Position numbers and translations under genes: made by a program. 28,877 nt of DNA from a virus: the IMG/VR virus record IMGVR_UViG_3300042560_001950, positions 1 to 28,877 of that record. The stretch is one strand, 5' to 3'. A model generated the notes under the pieces. That model did not search any database. It was not told where the DNA came from and worked only from the letters and a program-made list of their open reading frames with translations. Positions 7,692 to 14,416 of the stretch are shown one piece after another. Every line of letters starts with the position of its first letter. The stretch's first letter is position 1.

Positions 7692-8293
7692 GATTCCTCA
7701 ACAGGTGCAAACGATTTCCAGACAGGCGGCGACGGCGGGTCAAACAAAGGCATCAGCGCGAAACCGCCAAACCCAGCCCATCGTCTATGAAACTCCGAGC
7801 GCTCGACAAACTCGTATTGATTTGTTCGATTGTTGTCCAAGATGGTGGCGTACACCGTTCCGCTCTGATCCTTGGCCCAACCGCAAAACGTGCAGCAATG
7901 GTTAGGCTTCCACCAAAGCAAGGCACCACGGCGCGAGCTGTGCGCGTCGTCGAGAAGTTGCAAGTTCGCTTTCTCGGTGTAGGCGTACTTGATTCCGGCC
8001 GCATCGAGTCGCTGCCGCAGCCGGTCGCTGTACTCGCCGCCGCTGAACTGAGATCGCCATTGCTTGGCCAGGTCAAACTGATTTTGCCAATGCAGACACG
8101 ACGAGAGCGACGCGTGGACGCATGACCCTTCCCGCTGCGGACTGAGCCAATTGGTTTGGCGGATCGCATACGGTGGATTAACCGCTGGCACCTCGGCAGC
8201 AGGTGCGGGCATGGCGCGGTATTGCCGAGGAACGGAGCATCCGCCCAAGGCAAAAACGACGAAAACGCAAGCACAACGAAAAAAGGTGGTCAT
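7679..8293 (-). CDS. Lipoprotein with papain/C39-like cysteine peptidase fold (204 aa)
   Basis: The N-terminus is a lipoprotein signal with lipobox LGGC (lipidated Cys19). The mature part contains a plausible cysteine-peptidase catalytic set in the right order: Gln53 and Cys58 (QREGSCVHASLSS), His132 (KPNHCCTFCGW) and Asp153/Asn154 (TILDNNR). C39-like and papain-like folds in this setting cut peptides or peptidoglycan cross-bridges. It is the first gene of a co-transcribed membrane-protein set that leads into the portal gene. It could be an envelope-attached lytic enzyme or a lysogenic conversion factor. It is preceded by leader element B. Confidence 0.65.
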   Translation of the reverse strand: MTTFFRCACVFVVFALGGCSVPRQYRAMPAPAAEVPAVNPPYAIRQTNWLSPQREGSCVHASLSSCLHWQNQFDLAKQWRSQFSGGEYSDRLRQRLDAAGIKYAYTEKANLQLLDDAHSSRRGALLWWKPNHCCTFCGWAKDQSGTVYATILDNNRTNQYEFVERSEFHRRWAGFGGFALMPLFDPPSPPVWKSFAPVEESWPW

Positions 8294-8302
8294 GGGACCA
8301 CG

Positions 8303-8345
8303 CTACCACACCGGCAAAAAAACCCGCCCCAGCAAGGTTACAATT
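8303..8345 (-). promoter_or_regulatory. Late-operon leader element B (matches element A)
   Basis: On the minus strand this reads AATTGTAAC, then a GGGGCGGG block, seven T, and GGTGTGGTAG, ending about 10 bp before the lipoprotein ATG. Order and spacing match 1731-1773 before the capsid gene. The hairpin potential is weaker here (AACC/GGTT). The resemblance of two leaders about 6.5 kb apart suggests a shared late control sequence. Confidence 0.5.
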
Positions 8346-8465
8346 GCCGCCCGCAAACCGTCGGCCTCCGCGCGAAAGAAAGTGTGTTTTGGTTTGCGAT
8401 TGTTCCCATTGGGGTCGGGAACGTGGGAGGGCAAGGAAGGACCCGAGCGACGTTGTCGATTTTGA

Positions 8466-8490
8466 GCGCCGTGCGCTGCGCCGTGCGCGA
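8466..8490 (+). repeat. Left copy of a GCGCCGTGCGC double repeat (candidate attP arm site)
   Basis: Two units of GCGCCGTGCGC separated by one base and followed by GA. The same 25-bp arrangement, with one mismatch, occurs at 8630-8654. The gap between the lipoprotein operon and integrase 2 (8294-8617) holds no credible gene; it contains leader element B, this repeat and the hairpin at 8555-8586. Confidence 0.6.
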
Positions 8491-8554
8491 CCTCAAAACC
8501 ACAATGATTTCCCGTGTAGGTTCGGCCCTTGCCTGGGGTATTTAGGTTGTTTTC

Positions 8555-8586
8555 AAACCCTGCGATTCGCGAGAATCGCAGGGTTT
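8555..8586 (+). terminator. Perfect 14-bp hairpin with T-tract, or attP core
   Basis: AAACCCTGCGATTC pairs perfectly with GAATCGCAGGGTTT around a GCGA loop, and the plus strand continues in a run of T to 8589. It has the form of a strong intrinsic terminator for plus-strand transcripts, yet no plus-strand gene precedes it. It lies 32 bp beyond the integrase 2 stop and is flanked on both sides by GCGCCGTGCGC repeats, so it may instead be the crossover core, with host sites at terminator hairpins. Confidence 0.6.
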
Positions 8587-8617
8587 TTTGTTTCCTAGGA
8601 CTACCTATCACCACCGG

Positions 8618-9766
8618 TCATCCCTTTGCGCGCCGTGCGCCGCGCCGTGCGCGAGGCTCGCGCGCCGTGCGCGCGGCTTGCCAGTGCTCAGCGGTGACTA
8701 GCAGGTAATGATCCTTGGCGACCTTGGCGCTGTGGCCGATCCACGCGTCGCAAACGTGGCTGGGGAATCGATCCTCCAGATCGGTTCGGCATGAACGACG
8801 CAGGTTGTGCCACAGGTGTGGCCATGGTTGCAGTTTGGCGTGACGAATGGCGTCCTCAAGCCATCGACGCCATTCTGTCGCAGCAGATGCGCGGCCGCGG
8901 TTGAACACGTAAACCGCTCCGGTTGGTGCCGTTTCTTGCAGAACCCGCAAATGCTCCAATGCGACTGGAAACAATGGTACGACTCGATGCCCCGTTTTGG
9001 TGTTTGCGGCGATCGTCAATCGCTCGGCTGACCAATCGATGTCGGTCCACTTGATCGCGAGCGGCTCGTGCGGGATTCTCAGACCGCACCAACGAGCCAA
9101 CGCAAACAGGGCCCGTCCATCGAGCGAATTAAACGCGTCGAGCACCTGCGACGCCGTTTCCTCGCTGATGTATTGGTATCGGGTCTTGTCCGTCTTGGCG
9201 GAGATTTTGCAATCGGCGAATGGGCTCGAGGCGATTACGCCGGCATCGATGGCGTCCGTAAAAACCATCCTCAACCTGTTCAGGATCTGCCTTGCATGGG
9301 TTGAGGCCGCGCAACTGCACAGGTCGCGCGTAAAATCCTTGGCGTCGGCTACGGTGATTTGGTCCAGTGTGCGGGCGCCAAATCGAGGGCCAACATGGGC
9401 CCATGCGGTTCGCCATCCTCGCCGCGTTCCCTGGCTGTAGTCAGTTCGTTTGCCGACGTACGCATCCCATGCCGTTTGTACCGTCGGCATCGCGCCAGGA
9501 CGGTTCCATTGCTGCAGCAGCCCATGTTTTGCCAATTGATCGAGCAACGGTGATTTATGCATCGCCAGCGTTGCCAACCATGTCGCAACCTCGGCCGTTG
9601 CTGGTTCGCCCACGCGGTTGGTGGCTATAATCGAGTCCAGTTTGCTGGCGATCGTTTGCGCCGTGGCCTTGTTGATTTGGCCCAGGTAGATTTTTGCTCT
9701 CGTTCGAGCTGGCAGAGTGACCGCCACATACCACCCCCCGCGTTTGTGTCGCCAGATGGTGCTCAT
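8618..9766 (-). CDS. int: Tyrosine recombinase/integrase 2 (382 aa)
   Basis: Phage integrase family member. Catalytic residues are Arg230 (CGLRIPHEPLAIKW), His320 and Arg323 (LWHNLRRS), His345 (WIGHS) and Tyr354 (DHYLLVT). An N-terminal arm-type DNA-binding domain (YVAVTLPARTRAKIYLG) precedes the core-binding domain at about 95-185. The start overlaps the excisionase stop (TGATG), so int and xis form one operon, the classical lysogeny arrangement. The Arg/Ala-rich tail is encoded by GCGCCGTGCGC repeats shared with the non-coding side (8466-8490), so the gene's end probably doubles as part of the attachment region. Confidence 0.92.
   Translation of the reverse strand: MSTIWRHKRGGWYVAVTLPARTRAKIYLGQINKATAQTIASKLDSIIATNRVGEPATAEVATWLATLAMHKSPLLDQLAKHGLLQQWNRPGAMPTVQTAWDAYVGKRTDYSQGTRRGWRTAWAHVGPRFGARTLDQITVADAKDFTRDLCSCAASTHARQILNRLRMVFTDAIDAGVIASSPFADCKISAKTDKTRYQYISEETASQVLDAFNSLDGRALFALARWCGLRIPHEPLAIKWTDIDWSAERLTIAANTKTGHRVVPLFPVALEHLRVLQETAPTGAVYVFNRGRASAATEWRRWLEDAIRHAKLQPWPHLWHNLRRSCRTDLEDRFPSHVCDAWIGHSAKVAKDHYLLVTAEHWQAARTAREPRARRGARRAKG
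8630..8654 (+). repeat. Right copy of the GCGCCGTGCGC double repeat
   Basis: Same two-unit arrangement as 8466-8490 with one base changed in the spacer; a third single unit follows at 8662-8672. The copies fall inside the last codons of integrase 2. Pairs of direct repeats on both sides of an inverted-repeat core next to int resemble arm-type sites of an attP. Confidence 0.6.
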
Positions 9767-9960
9767 CAGTGGTAGGTGCCCTGAAATCGATCCAGCTCCC
9801 GCTGGCTGACCATTAGTTTGCGCCCGACCCGTTTAGCCCGCAGCTCGCCGGCATTGATCAGACCCTCAATGGTGCGTTTACTTACGCCCATTAGCTGCGC
9901 CACTTCGGCCAGAGACCACATGATCCGCCGCATCGGCGGCGTCAGGTCCGAGTCATTCAT
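9766..9960 (-). CDS. xis: Excisionase / MerR-type helix-turn-helix protein (64 aa)
   Basis: The ATG at 9960 follows TGAGGG at good spacing; a longer frame upstream is not supported. The protein carries a winged-helix HTH of the excisionase family (WSLAEVAQLMGVSKRTIEGLINAGEL followed by a basic wing and RELDRF). It would direct integrase 2 toward excision and may also act as a regulator. Its stop overlaps the int start by one base. Confidence 0.85.
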   Translation of the reverse strand: MNDSDLTPPMRRIMWSLAEVAQLMGVSKRTIEGLINAGELRAKRVGRKLMVSQRELDRFQGTYH

Positions 9961-9993
9961 AGAAAAACCCTCAGGCAAAATCGTCTTGAAATT

Positions 9994-10010
9994 GCTGAGG
10001 GCGGGGTAGC
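9994..10010 (+). repeat. 17-bp direct repeat, copy 1
   Basis: GCTGAGGGCGGGGTAGC lies just upstream of the excisionase gene. An identical copy in the same orientation is at 11373-11389, after the first early gene. The surrounding bases differ, so the identity is confined to the 17 bp. Confidence 0.6.
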
Positions 10011-10049
10011 TGAGGATCCAGTCTATCGCATTCGCAGCCCTGCGCCAAA

Positions 10050-10253
10050 TCACACCAATCGTCCCTTGCCGCATTGCTGGCAACGGAACGGGCGGAACGG
10101 CAGAATGAGCGTGCTGTAGAGCAGCCAGATCGGCAGGAATAAACCGAGTGTTAGGATGCTTATGATGCACCCCATGCTGTTGGGCATCTGTTCTTTTGCG
10201 TGCAATGTCTGCGCGTTGCAGGTCTTGCAAAATCGGGAAACTTGGCTTGGCAT
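10050..10253 (-). CDS. Small zinc-ribbon membrane protein (67 aa)
   Basis: The start at 10253 is chosen for the AGGAAAAA ribosome-binding site upstream. The layout is CKTC near the N-terminus, a hydrophobic segment (ILTLGLFLPIWLLYSTLILPF) and CQQC near the C-terminus, so the two CxxC knuckles can close one zinc ribbon around a membrane hairpin. This layout is widespread in bacterial small proteins of unknown role. It precedes xis on the same strand. Confidence 0.75.
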   Translation of the reverse strand: MPSQVSRFCKTCNAQTLHAKEQMPNSMGCIISILTLGLFLPIWLLYSTLILPFRPFRCQQCGKGRLV

Positions 10254-10279
10254 TTGCTTTTTCCTGTTTGAGACCGAAC

Positions 10280-10300
10280 GTGTCAAAACCGCAATGACAC
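10280..10300. promoter_or_regulatory. Dyad GTGTCA-N9-TGACAC (candidate operator)
   Basis: A 6-bp inverted repeat with a 9-bp spacer, upstream of the zinc-ribbon gene (start 10253) and facing a possible plus-strand gene (start 10349). Its position between divergent starts suits a repressor site. Confidence 0.4.
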
Positions 10301-10348
10301 TAGACCCAAAAGCAAGCAATTTAGAATCGCAGGAAAAGGGCGTGTATC

Positions 10349-10552
10349 ATGCGAGTGACGTTGTGCATTGTGGATCTGGTTGACGACACGATTTTGGCAT
10401 CGTTTGAAAAAATTTCCCTTGCCAGAGCGGCCCGAATCCAGCGAAGTTGGCGTCGCCGGCGAGTGCCGCAGACTAGGGTTTTCGTTTCCGTTTCGGAGCG
10501 TACGTTGCCGCCTTCTCCGCCGCATTTAACACCGCATCGTCCGCAGCCTTGA
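10349..10552 (+). CDS. Possible small regulatory-region gene (67 aa)
   Basis: The ATG at 10349 has AAAAGGG about 8 bp upstream. The first 40 residues look protein-like (VTLCIVDLVDDTILASFEK, then LARAARIQRSW), resembling small phage proteins with a beta-strand pair and a basic helix. The C-terminal third is low-complexity and overlaps the opposing gene at 10473-10832, which weakens the case. If real, it is divergent from the zinc-ribbon gene and may belong to the lysogeny control set. Without it the gap 10254-10472 holds only the dyad at 10280-10300. Confidence 0.35.
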   Translation: MRVTLCIVDLVDDTILASFEKISLARAARIQRSWRRRRVPQTRVFVSVSERTLPPSPPHLTPHRPQP

Positions 10553-10832
10553 CGGCTTGGGCTTTGCGTTTTTTTTCTAGGTGGTGGTCCATCAAAATCG
10601 CGTCGACGTCCAGGGTAACCGCTTTAGACGTTGGGCCTGCGATTTTGCGGACCTGTCGCATGATGTACACCAATCCACGGTGCAGTGTCTGCCAGCCGTC
10701 CATCTTGGCCGAATCGATCCCGGCCGCCTCGTAATCTTCAACGGCTTTTTCGAGCGACTCATGCAGCACCCTCAAAGCGGTGCTCAGTTGTTTGATCTTT
10801 TCGATCGGAATCTTTTCGGCTGGTTGCGACAT
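10473..10832 (-). CDS. Helical hypothetical protein in the control region (119 aa)
   Basis: AGGAA lies about 6 bp before the ATG at 10832. The product is predicted mainly helical, with an acidic first half (LRVLHESLEKAVEDYEAAG) and a basic Lys/Arg/Ala-rich C-terminus (ending KRKRKP) fit for nucleic-acid contact. No family is recognised. It is read divergently from the early operon across the operator region, the usual place for a repressor or its partner, but no clear HTH is visible. Confidence 0.65.
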   Translation of the reverse strand: MSQPAEKIPIEKIKQLSTALRVLHESLEKAVEDYEAAGIDSAKMDGWQTLHRGLVYIMRQVRKIAGPTSKAVTLDVDAILMDHHLEKKRKAQAVKAADDAVLNAAEKAATYAPKRKRKP

Positions 10833-10905
10833 GGTTCCTATGTTTGCAGAAATTTTTTTACTTGCAATCCATCAAGCAAAACATTGCTCAAAACGCTTCT
10901 CCATG

Positions 10906-10922
10906 TGCACACCTTGTGTGCA
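10906..10922. promoter_or_regulatory. Operator-like palindrome TGCACAC-N3-GTGTGCA
   Basis: A perfect 7-bp dyad with a 3-bp spacer, in the gap between the minus-strand gene at 10473-10832 and the plus-strand early operon. A related palindrome lies 22 bp downstream, so a dimeric repressor probably binds both sites. Confidence 0.65.
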
Positions 10923-10939
10923 AAATGTGAAAGTAGCTA

Positions 10940-10968
10940 TTGCGTGTGCACACGTGCACCGATAAAGT
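10940..10968 (+). promoter_or_regulatory. Early promoter overlapping a second operator
   Basis: TTGCGT (10940-10945) and TAAAGT (10963-10968) with a 17-bp spacer form a reasonable promoter. The spacer is filled by GTGTGCACAC (10944-10953) and a second palindrome GTGCAC (10954-10959 region). A repressor bound here would block the early operon directly. Confidence 0.5.
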
Positions 10969-11044
10969 ACCCACGTCAGCATTTGGCACGGATGCGCGAC
11001 CGGGGACGGATCCCTTTTTGGATCTTCCACGAAAGGTGGTTGCC

Positions 11045-11362
11045 ATGATGAGTGGGCGAGAGCATTTGATGATGGTTTTGCGAGCACAACGAACGAAGCG
11101 AGTGCAAAGGGCGGTGGTTGAGCGTGTACGCGCTGGTCAGTGTCTAGGCACAACTCGCAAGGGGGACGAGTGCACGGCTGTGGCGGTGAAATGTGGTCTT
11201 TGCATGAATTGCTACGCGGCCCTCCGCAGTGCCATTCGAGGCATGGACGAAGTCACCGAGGCGACGTATCGGCAACGGTTGCTCACAGCCGGTCGTTTGT
11301 TGGCCAACCACGAGGTCACGAAACTAAAGACGCAATCGATTTACCAACGGATGGCCGAGTAA
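11045..11362 (+). CDS. First early-operon gene, zinc-binding Cys cluster (105 aa)
   Basis: The ATGATG at 11045 follows AAAGGTGG; the longer frame from 10940 would start inside the promoter. The N-terminal half is basic (LRAQRTKRVQRAVVERVRAG). A four-Cys cluster QCLGTTRKGDEC...CGLCMNC suggests a zinc knuckle, and a helical C-terminus follows. As the first gene after the operator-controlled promoter, an early regulator is likely. No family is recognised. Confidence 0.7.
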   Translation: MMSGREHLMMVLRAQRTKRVQRAVVERVRAGQCLGTTRKGDECTAVAVKCGLCMNCYAALRSAIRGMDEVTEATYRQRLLTAGRLLANHEVTKLKTQSIYQRMAE

Positions 11363-11372
11363 CAACTTTTCC

Positions 11373-11389
11373 GCTGAGGGCGGGGTAGC
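11373..11389 (+). repeat. 17-bp direct repeat, copy 2
   Basis: Identical to 9994-10010. It falls between the stop of the first early gene and the hairpin terminator at 11390. Confidence 0.6.
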
Positions 11390-11432
11390 GTGGCCGGGTT
11401 TGGCCAGGGATGGCCGACCGGCCACATTTTTT
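11390..11432 (+). terminator. Terminator after the first early gene
   Basis: GTGGCCGG (11390-11397) pairs with CCGGCCAC (11418-11425), with extra internal GGCC pairing in the loop, followed by a run of six T. It would end most early transcripts after the first gene unless read through, similar in position to tR1 of lambda. Confidence 0.7.
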
Positions 11433-11450
11433 CAAACGGAGGACTCACGG

Positions 11451-11933
11451 ATGGGAACCGCAGTGCATCAATGCGATGCGTGCCAGCGCTCAACGGAAAA
11501 AGTGATCCGGTCGATGTGCCCGCGTTGCTATCGGCGGCATTGGGTGCAGACCCCAGCCGGTAAGCGCCGGCAGAAGGCAAAAGCGGAGGGCAGAAAACTG
11601 CCACCGACCGCGGCGAAGCGTCTGTACAACGGCGACGAGTCGGAGCCGACGTCCGGCATCTGGAAGGTCGGGTTGTCGCTGATTCCCGAACAGAAGCAAC
11701 GTGAAGCTATGGCCCGGTATCTCGAGGGTGAGGATGCCAAATCGATCGCGGCGTCGTTCGGGCTGACAGCCAGTCAAGTGCAAGCGGTGATCGATCGCGG
11801 CACGATCAGCCCACAACAACTCCCGACCCCTCGCCGCTGTCCGGGGTGCCGCAACCTAACGCGAACAGAACCCTGCTTTATGTGCGAGGCGAAGGCGATG
11901 GCCAGTAGACGCAAGCTAGCGAGGCAAGCATGA
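11451..11933 (+). CDS. Early regulator with two zinc ribbons and a sigma-like HTH (160 aa)
   Basis: The start at 11451 follows GGAGGA at good spacing. The first Cys cluster is CDACQ...MCPRC near residues 8-25. The middle holds a helix-turn-helix resembling sigma region 4 (ARYLEGEDAKSIAASF then TASQVQAVIDRG). A second cluster CPGC...CFMC lies near the C-terminus. This mix fits a DNA-binding transcription or antitermination factor for phage genes, which is inference from domain content. It lies directly after a terminator and overlaps the next gene by 4 bp. Confidence 0.7.
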   Translation: MGTAVHQCDACQRSTEKVIRSMCPRCYRRHWVQTPAGKRRQKAKAEGRKLPPTAAKRLYNGDESEPTSGIWKVGLSLIPEQKQREAMARYLEGEDAKSIAASFGLTASQVQAVIDRGTISPQQLPTPRRCPGCRNLTRTEPCFMCEAKAMASRRKLARQA

Positions 11934-12271
11934 GCACGCACAGCCAGCCATTCTTGCCACTCGACGACGACGCAGGCCAGCAGCGGGCGATCCTGCGCGA
12001 GACTCGCAACGATGCAGCTCGCAAGGAACAGCGTCTGATCCGTGGCAAACGGATGGACGTCTTTCAAGCGATGTCGCGCATGAAATCGGTCGGCCTCACG
12101 ATGGCCGAGATGGCTGCGATGTCGGGGCGTGGGATCCACTGCTGGACACAACCATTTACCGAACTGCGGGACTGGGGCGTGATCATGGCGACAAACGAAC
12201 GACGCGGCGGTGGTACGGTCCACCGGCTGCGAGAGACGGTGAAGGTCAAACCGGATGGGAGCTGGGAGTAA
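11930..12271 (+). CDS. Winged-helix DNA-binding protein (113 aa)
   Basis: The ATGA overlap with the preceding gene sets the start. After a polar N-terminus, residues about 42-105 form a winged HTH (VFQAMSRMKSVGLTMAEMA, then a second helix and WGVIMATNERRGGGTVHRL as strand-wing). The exact family is not recognised. It likely regulates early transcription or replication together with its neighbour. Confidence 0.65.
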   Translation: MSTHSQPFLPLDDDAGQQRAILRETRNDAARKEQRLIRGKRMDVFQAMSRMKSVGLTMAEMAAMSGRGIHCWTQPFTELRDWGVIMATNERRGGGTVHRLRETVKVKPDGSWE

Positions 12272-12272
12272 C

Positions 12273-13688
12273 ATGATTGATTTAACACCAGCACCGCACG
12301 TGCTGTTTTCTATGATGAACACAAAAATGCCTTGGTGGCAAGCACTGGCGGAGTTGATTGACAACTCACTTGAAGCCGGCGCAACACGTGTGGAAATCGT
12401 CAACGAAAAACACCTCGTGAAGATCATCGACGATGGTCGCGGTGTGACGGATGTAACGGCTTGTTTCCGTTATGGCGATCATCGTCAGAACGACAAGGAT
12501 GGCATCGGGCAATATGGCGTTGGGGCCAAGGATGTTTGGCTGGCGTGGGCCAGCACCATGCGCATCACAACGGTTCACAACGGCATCAAAACGATTGCGG
12601 AAGCTAATTGTGAGAGCATGGCCGGAAGGGCTTTTGAGATGCCGGACCCCGTATCGCATTCTACTGATGAGCCTTCCGGGACAACCATCGAACTGCATTT
12701 GCGATCCGGCAAAAATGGTCCCGGCGAAGACGCATTTGAGGCAATACGGTGGCGCTTCACGCCGGGATTAAGAAGCGGTCGACAGATTGTCACGACGCGA
12801 ATTAGGAATAAAGGACGCGTTTCGAGAAACGTATTGAGTGCTGTCGAAATGCCGCTTCTAACTGACGTCGTTGAGTCTTCATTCGACATCGATGGCAAGT
12901 CTGTTTGGATTCGTATTGGGATTTTGGCTGATGGGCACAAAATGCCAAACGGCAATGGGCCGCTGTGGATTATTCGCAAGCATCGCGTTATCGAGGCAAA
13001 CAGCCTAGGGATCGGCCCGTACAGTGCTCGACGTATTGGTGGAGAGGTTCACATCGGCAAGGAGTGGAAGCTGGCGAAACATAAGGACTCATTGACCGAA
13101 AACGCAGATCGATTGGCGGCCGCGATCCACACCCGTATTCGCGGCATTCTTGAGAAAGCGGATCAACTCGCGGACACGTTTGAATCGTTAATGCTGCGTA
13201 ATCAAATTCAAACAATGCTGGATGATGCGATCGGTGGAGTCGCAAAGAAAAAAGAAGCGAGAGACAAGGGTGACAAAAAAGGAACTGTAACCGCAAAGAA
13301 CACAGGCCGCGAACGATTGCGTGCAGCACGGACCAGTGACCTGGGTGGAAAAATTAGCGTGCGAGGATCGACGCATCCGCAATCGAAACGAGGAGTCGTA
13401 TTTGATTGGGTTGAACTTGAGGGGGAACGGATCGGCAGTGTGGATCCGACTGGAAAACGCATTTCATTAAACATCAATAACCCGTACGTGGCGTCTTTGA
13501 AGTCTCGCGGGGATTGTCTCCAAACATTTTTATTGGTCGCGTCATTGATTGCTGATCACGATTGCCGGCATGAATCGAATGGTCAAAAACTTTTAAGTTT
13601 TGAATTCGGCGATTTCTCTGAAGCGATGGGCGCAATTGTAAAAGACTACAAGGAGGTCAATGATAATGAGCAAACTCGGGTCGTTTGA
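12273..13688 (+). CDS. GHKL-type ATPase (471 aa)
   Basis: The start at 12273 has GGGAG just upstream and lies after the previous stop. The Bergerat ATP fold is clear: N-box Glu27 and Asn31 (AELIDNSLEAGA), G1 box D53-x-G-x-G57 (DDGRG) and G2 box G79QYGVGAK86. This family includes MutL, Hsp90, MORC and many defence ATPases. The C-terminal half has a basic Lys-rich segment near 330-350 and a strand-rich end; no MutL endonuclease motif is seen. The gene is more AT-rich than its neighbours, a sign of separate acquisition. It overlaps the ParB-like gene by 23 bp. The role in the phage is unknown; DNA repair, conformational switching or counter-defence are possible. Confidence 0.85.
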   Translation: MIDLTPAPHVLFSMMNTKMPWWQALAELIDNSLEAGATRVEIVNEKHLVKIIDDGRGVTDVTACFRYGDHRQNDKDGIGQYGVGAKDVWLAWASTMRITTVHNGIKTIAEANCESMAGRAFEMPDPVSHSTDEPSGTTIELHLRSGKNGPGEDAFEAIRWRFTPGLRSGRQIVTTRIRNKGRVSRNVLSAVEMPLLTDVVESSFDIDGKSVWIRIGILADGHKMPNGNGPLWIIRKHRVIEANSLGIGPYSARRIGGEVHIGKEWKLAKHKDSLTENADRLAAAIHTRIRGILEKADQLADTFESLMLRNQIQTMLDDAIGGVAKKKEARDKGDKKGTVTAKNTGRERLRAARTSDLGGKISVRGSTHPQSKRGVVFDWVELEGERIGSVDPTGKRISLNINNPYVASLKSRGDCLQTFLLVASLIADHDCRHESNGQKLLSFEFGDFSEAMGAIVKDYKEVNDNEQTRVV

Positions 13689-14391
13689 AATTCACCCGTT
13701 GGCGGAGTTGTTTCCGCCGATGTCTGACGAGCAGTATCAGGCATTGAAGGCAGATATTGCAGAGAACGGGCAGCATGAAGACATAATGATTTGGCAAGGA
13801 ATGCTCATTGATGGCCGGCATCGATTGCGAGCATGTCTTGAGCTTGGCATTCAACCAGACACGGCAGAACTTGACGATTCTTGCGACCCGTACATTTATG
13901 TCATTACCCATAACCTCCATCGTCGTCATCTCACCGAATCTCAGAGGTCGTTGGTTGCTGGGAAGTTGGCGACATTGAAACGTGGTGAGGTTGGCAATGG
14001 AAGAAAAGTAGAAGTGCAAATTTGCACTCCTACTATTGACGATGCAGCAGGCTTGCTAGGCGTGTCGCGAAGATCAGTGGCTTTGGCAAAGCGAGTCATC
14101 GAACACGGCAGCAAGGCTATCGTCGATGCGGTTGAGTCAGGCCAGATACCCGTATCGTTCGCGGCCAAGTTTGTCACCGAGGAACCGGACAAGAAGACGC
14201 AAACGGAGTTGGTTCGCAAGGGACGCGAGGCGATGAAGGAACACATCACCGAGCCCAGCCCGTACGCGGACAACAAAGACGAGCTGCGGGAGTCGGCGGT
14301 CAAGACGCTGCAGAAGCTGTGGAAGAAATGGGACGACGTGCAACGTGCCGCCGTCCGTGTTTGGATCGATGAGAACTATCTCAACGGTTAG
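13666..14391 (+). CDS. ParB/Srx-fold protein (241 aa)
   Basis: The start at 13666 has AGGAGG nine bases upstream; the ATG at 13660 is too close to it. The N-terminal ParB-like domain contains the IDGRHRLRA motif (Asp49-Arg53) and the following HNLHRRHLTESQRS block. A helix-turn-helix comes next (AAGLLGVSRRSVALAKRVI), then a helical C-terminus. Proteins of this type bind specific DNA or act as CTP-dependent clamps, and phage versions often regulate early genes or methylation. It overlaps the GHKL ATPase gene and probably works with it. Confidence 0.8.
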   Translation: MSKLGSFEIHPLAELFPPMSDEQYQALKADIAENGQHEDIMIWQGMLIDGRHRLRACLELGIQPDTAELDDSCDPYIYVITHNLHRRHLTESQRSLVAGKLATLKRGEVGNGRKVEVQICTPTIDDAAGLLGVSRRSVALAKRVIEHGSKAIVDAVESGQIPVSFAAKFVTEEPDKKTQTELVRKGREAMKEHITEPSPYADNKDELRESAVKTLQKLWKKWDDVQRAAVRVWIDENYLNG

Positions 14392-14416
14392 TTTTTTTAC
14401 CAAAGGAATTGAGCAG

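Noticed and set aside
8151-8545. Plus-strand open frames of 104-131 codons in the gap before integrase 2
   Set aside because: They run through the lipoprotein signal sequence, leader element B and the repeats, lack ribosome-binding sites and give Arg/Lys-rich sequences with no domain.
8555-8586. Ordinary terminator of integrase 2
   Set aside because: The T-tract lies on the plus strand, while integrase 2 is read on the minus strand, where the hairpin is followed by only three T then AAAA.
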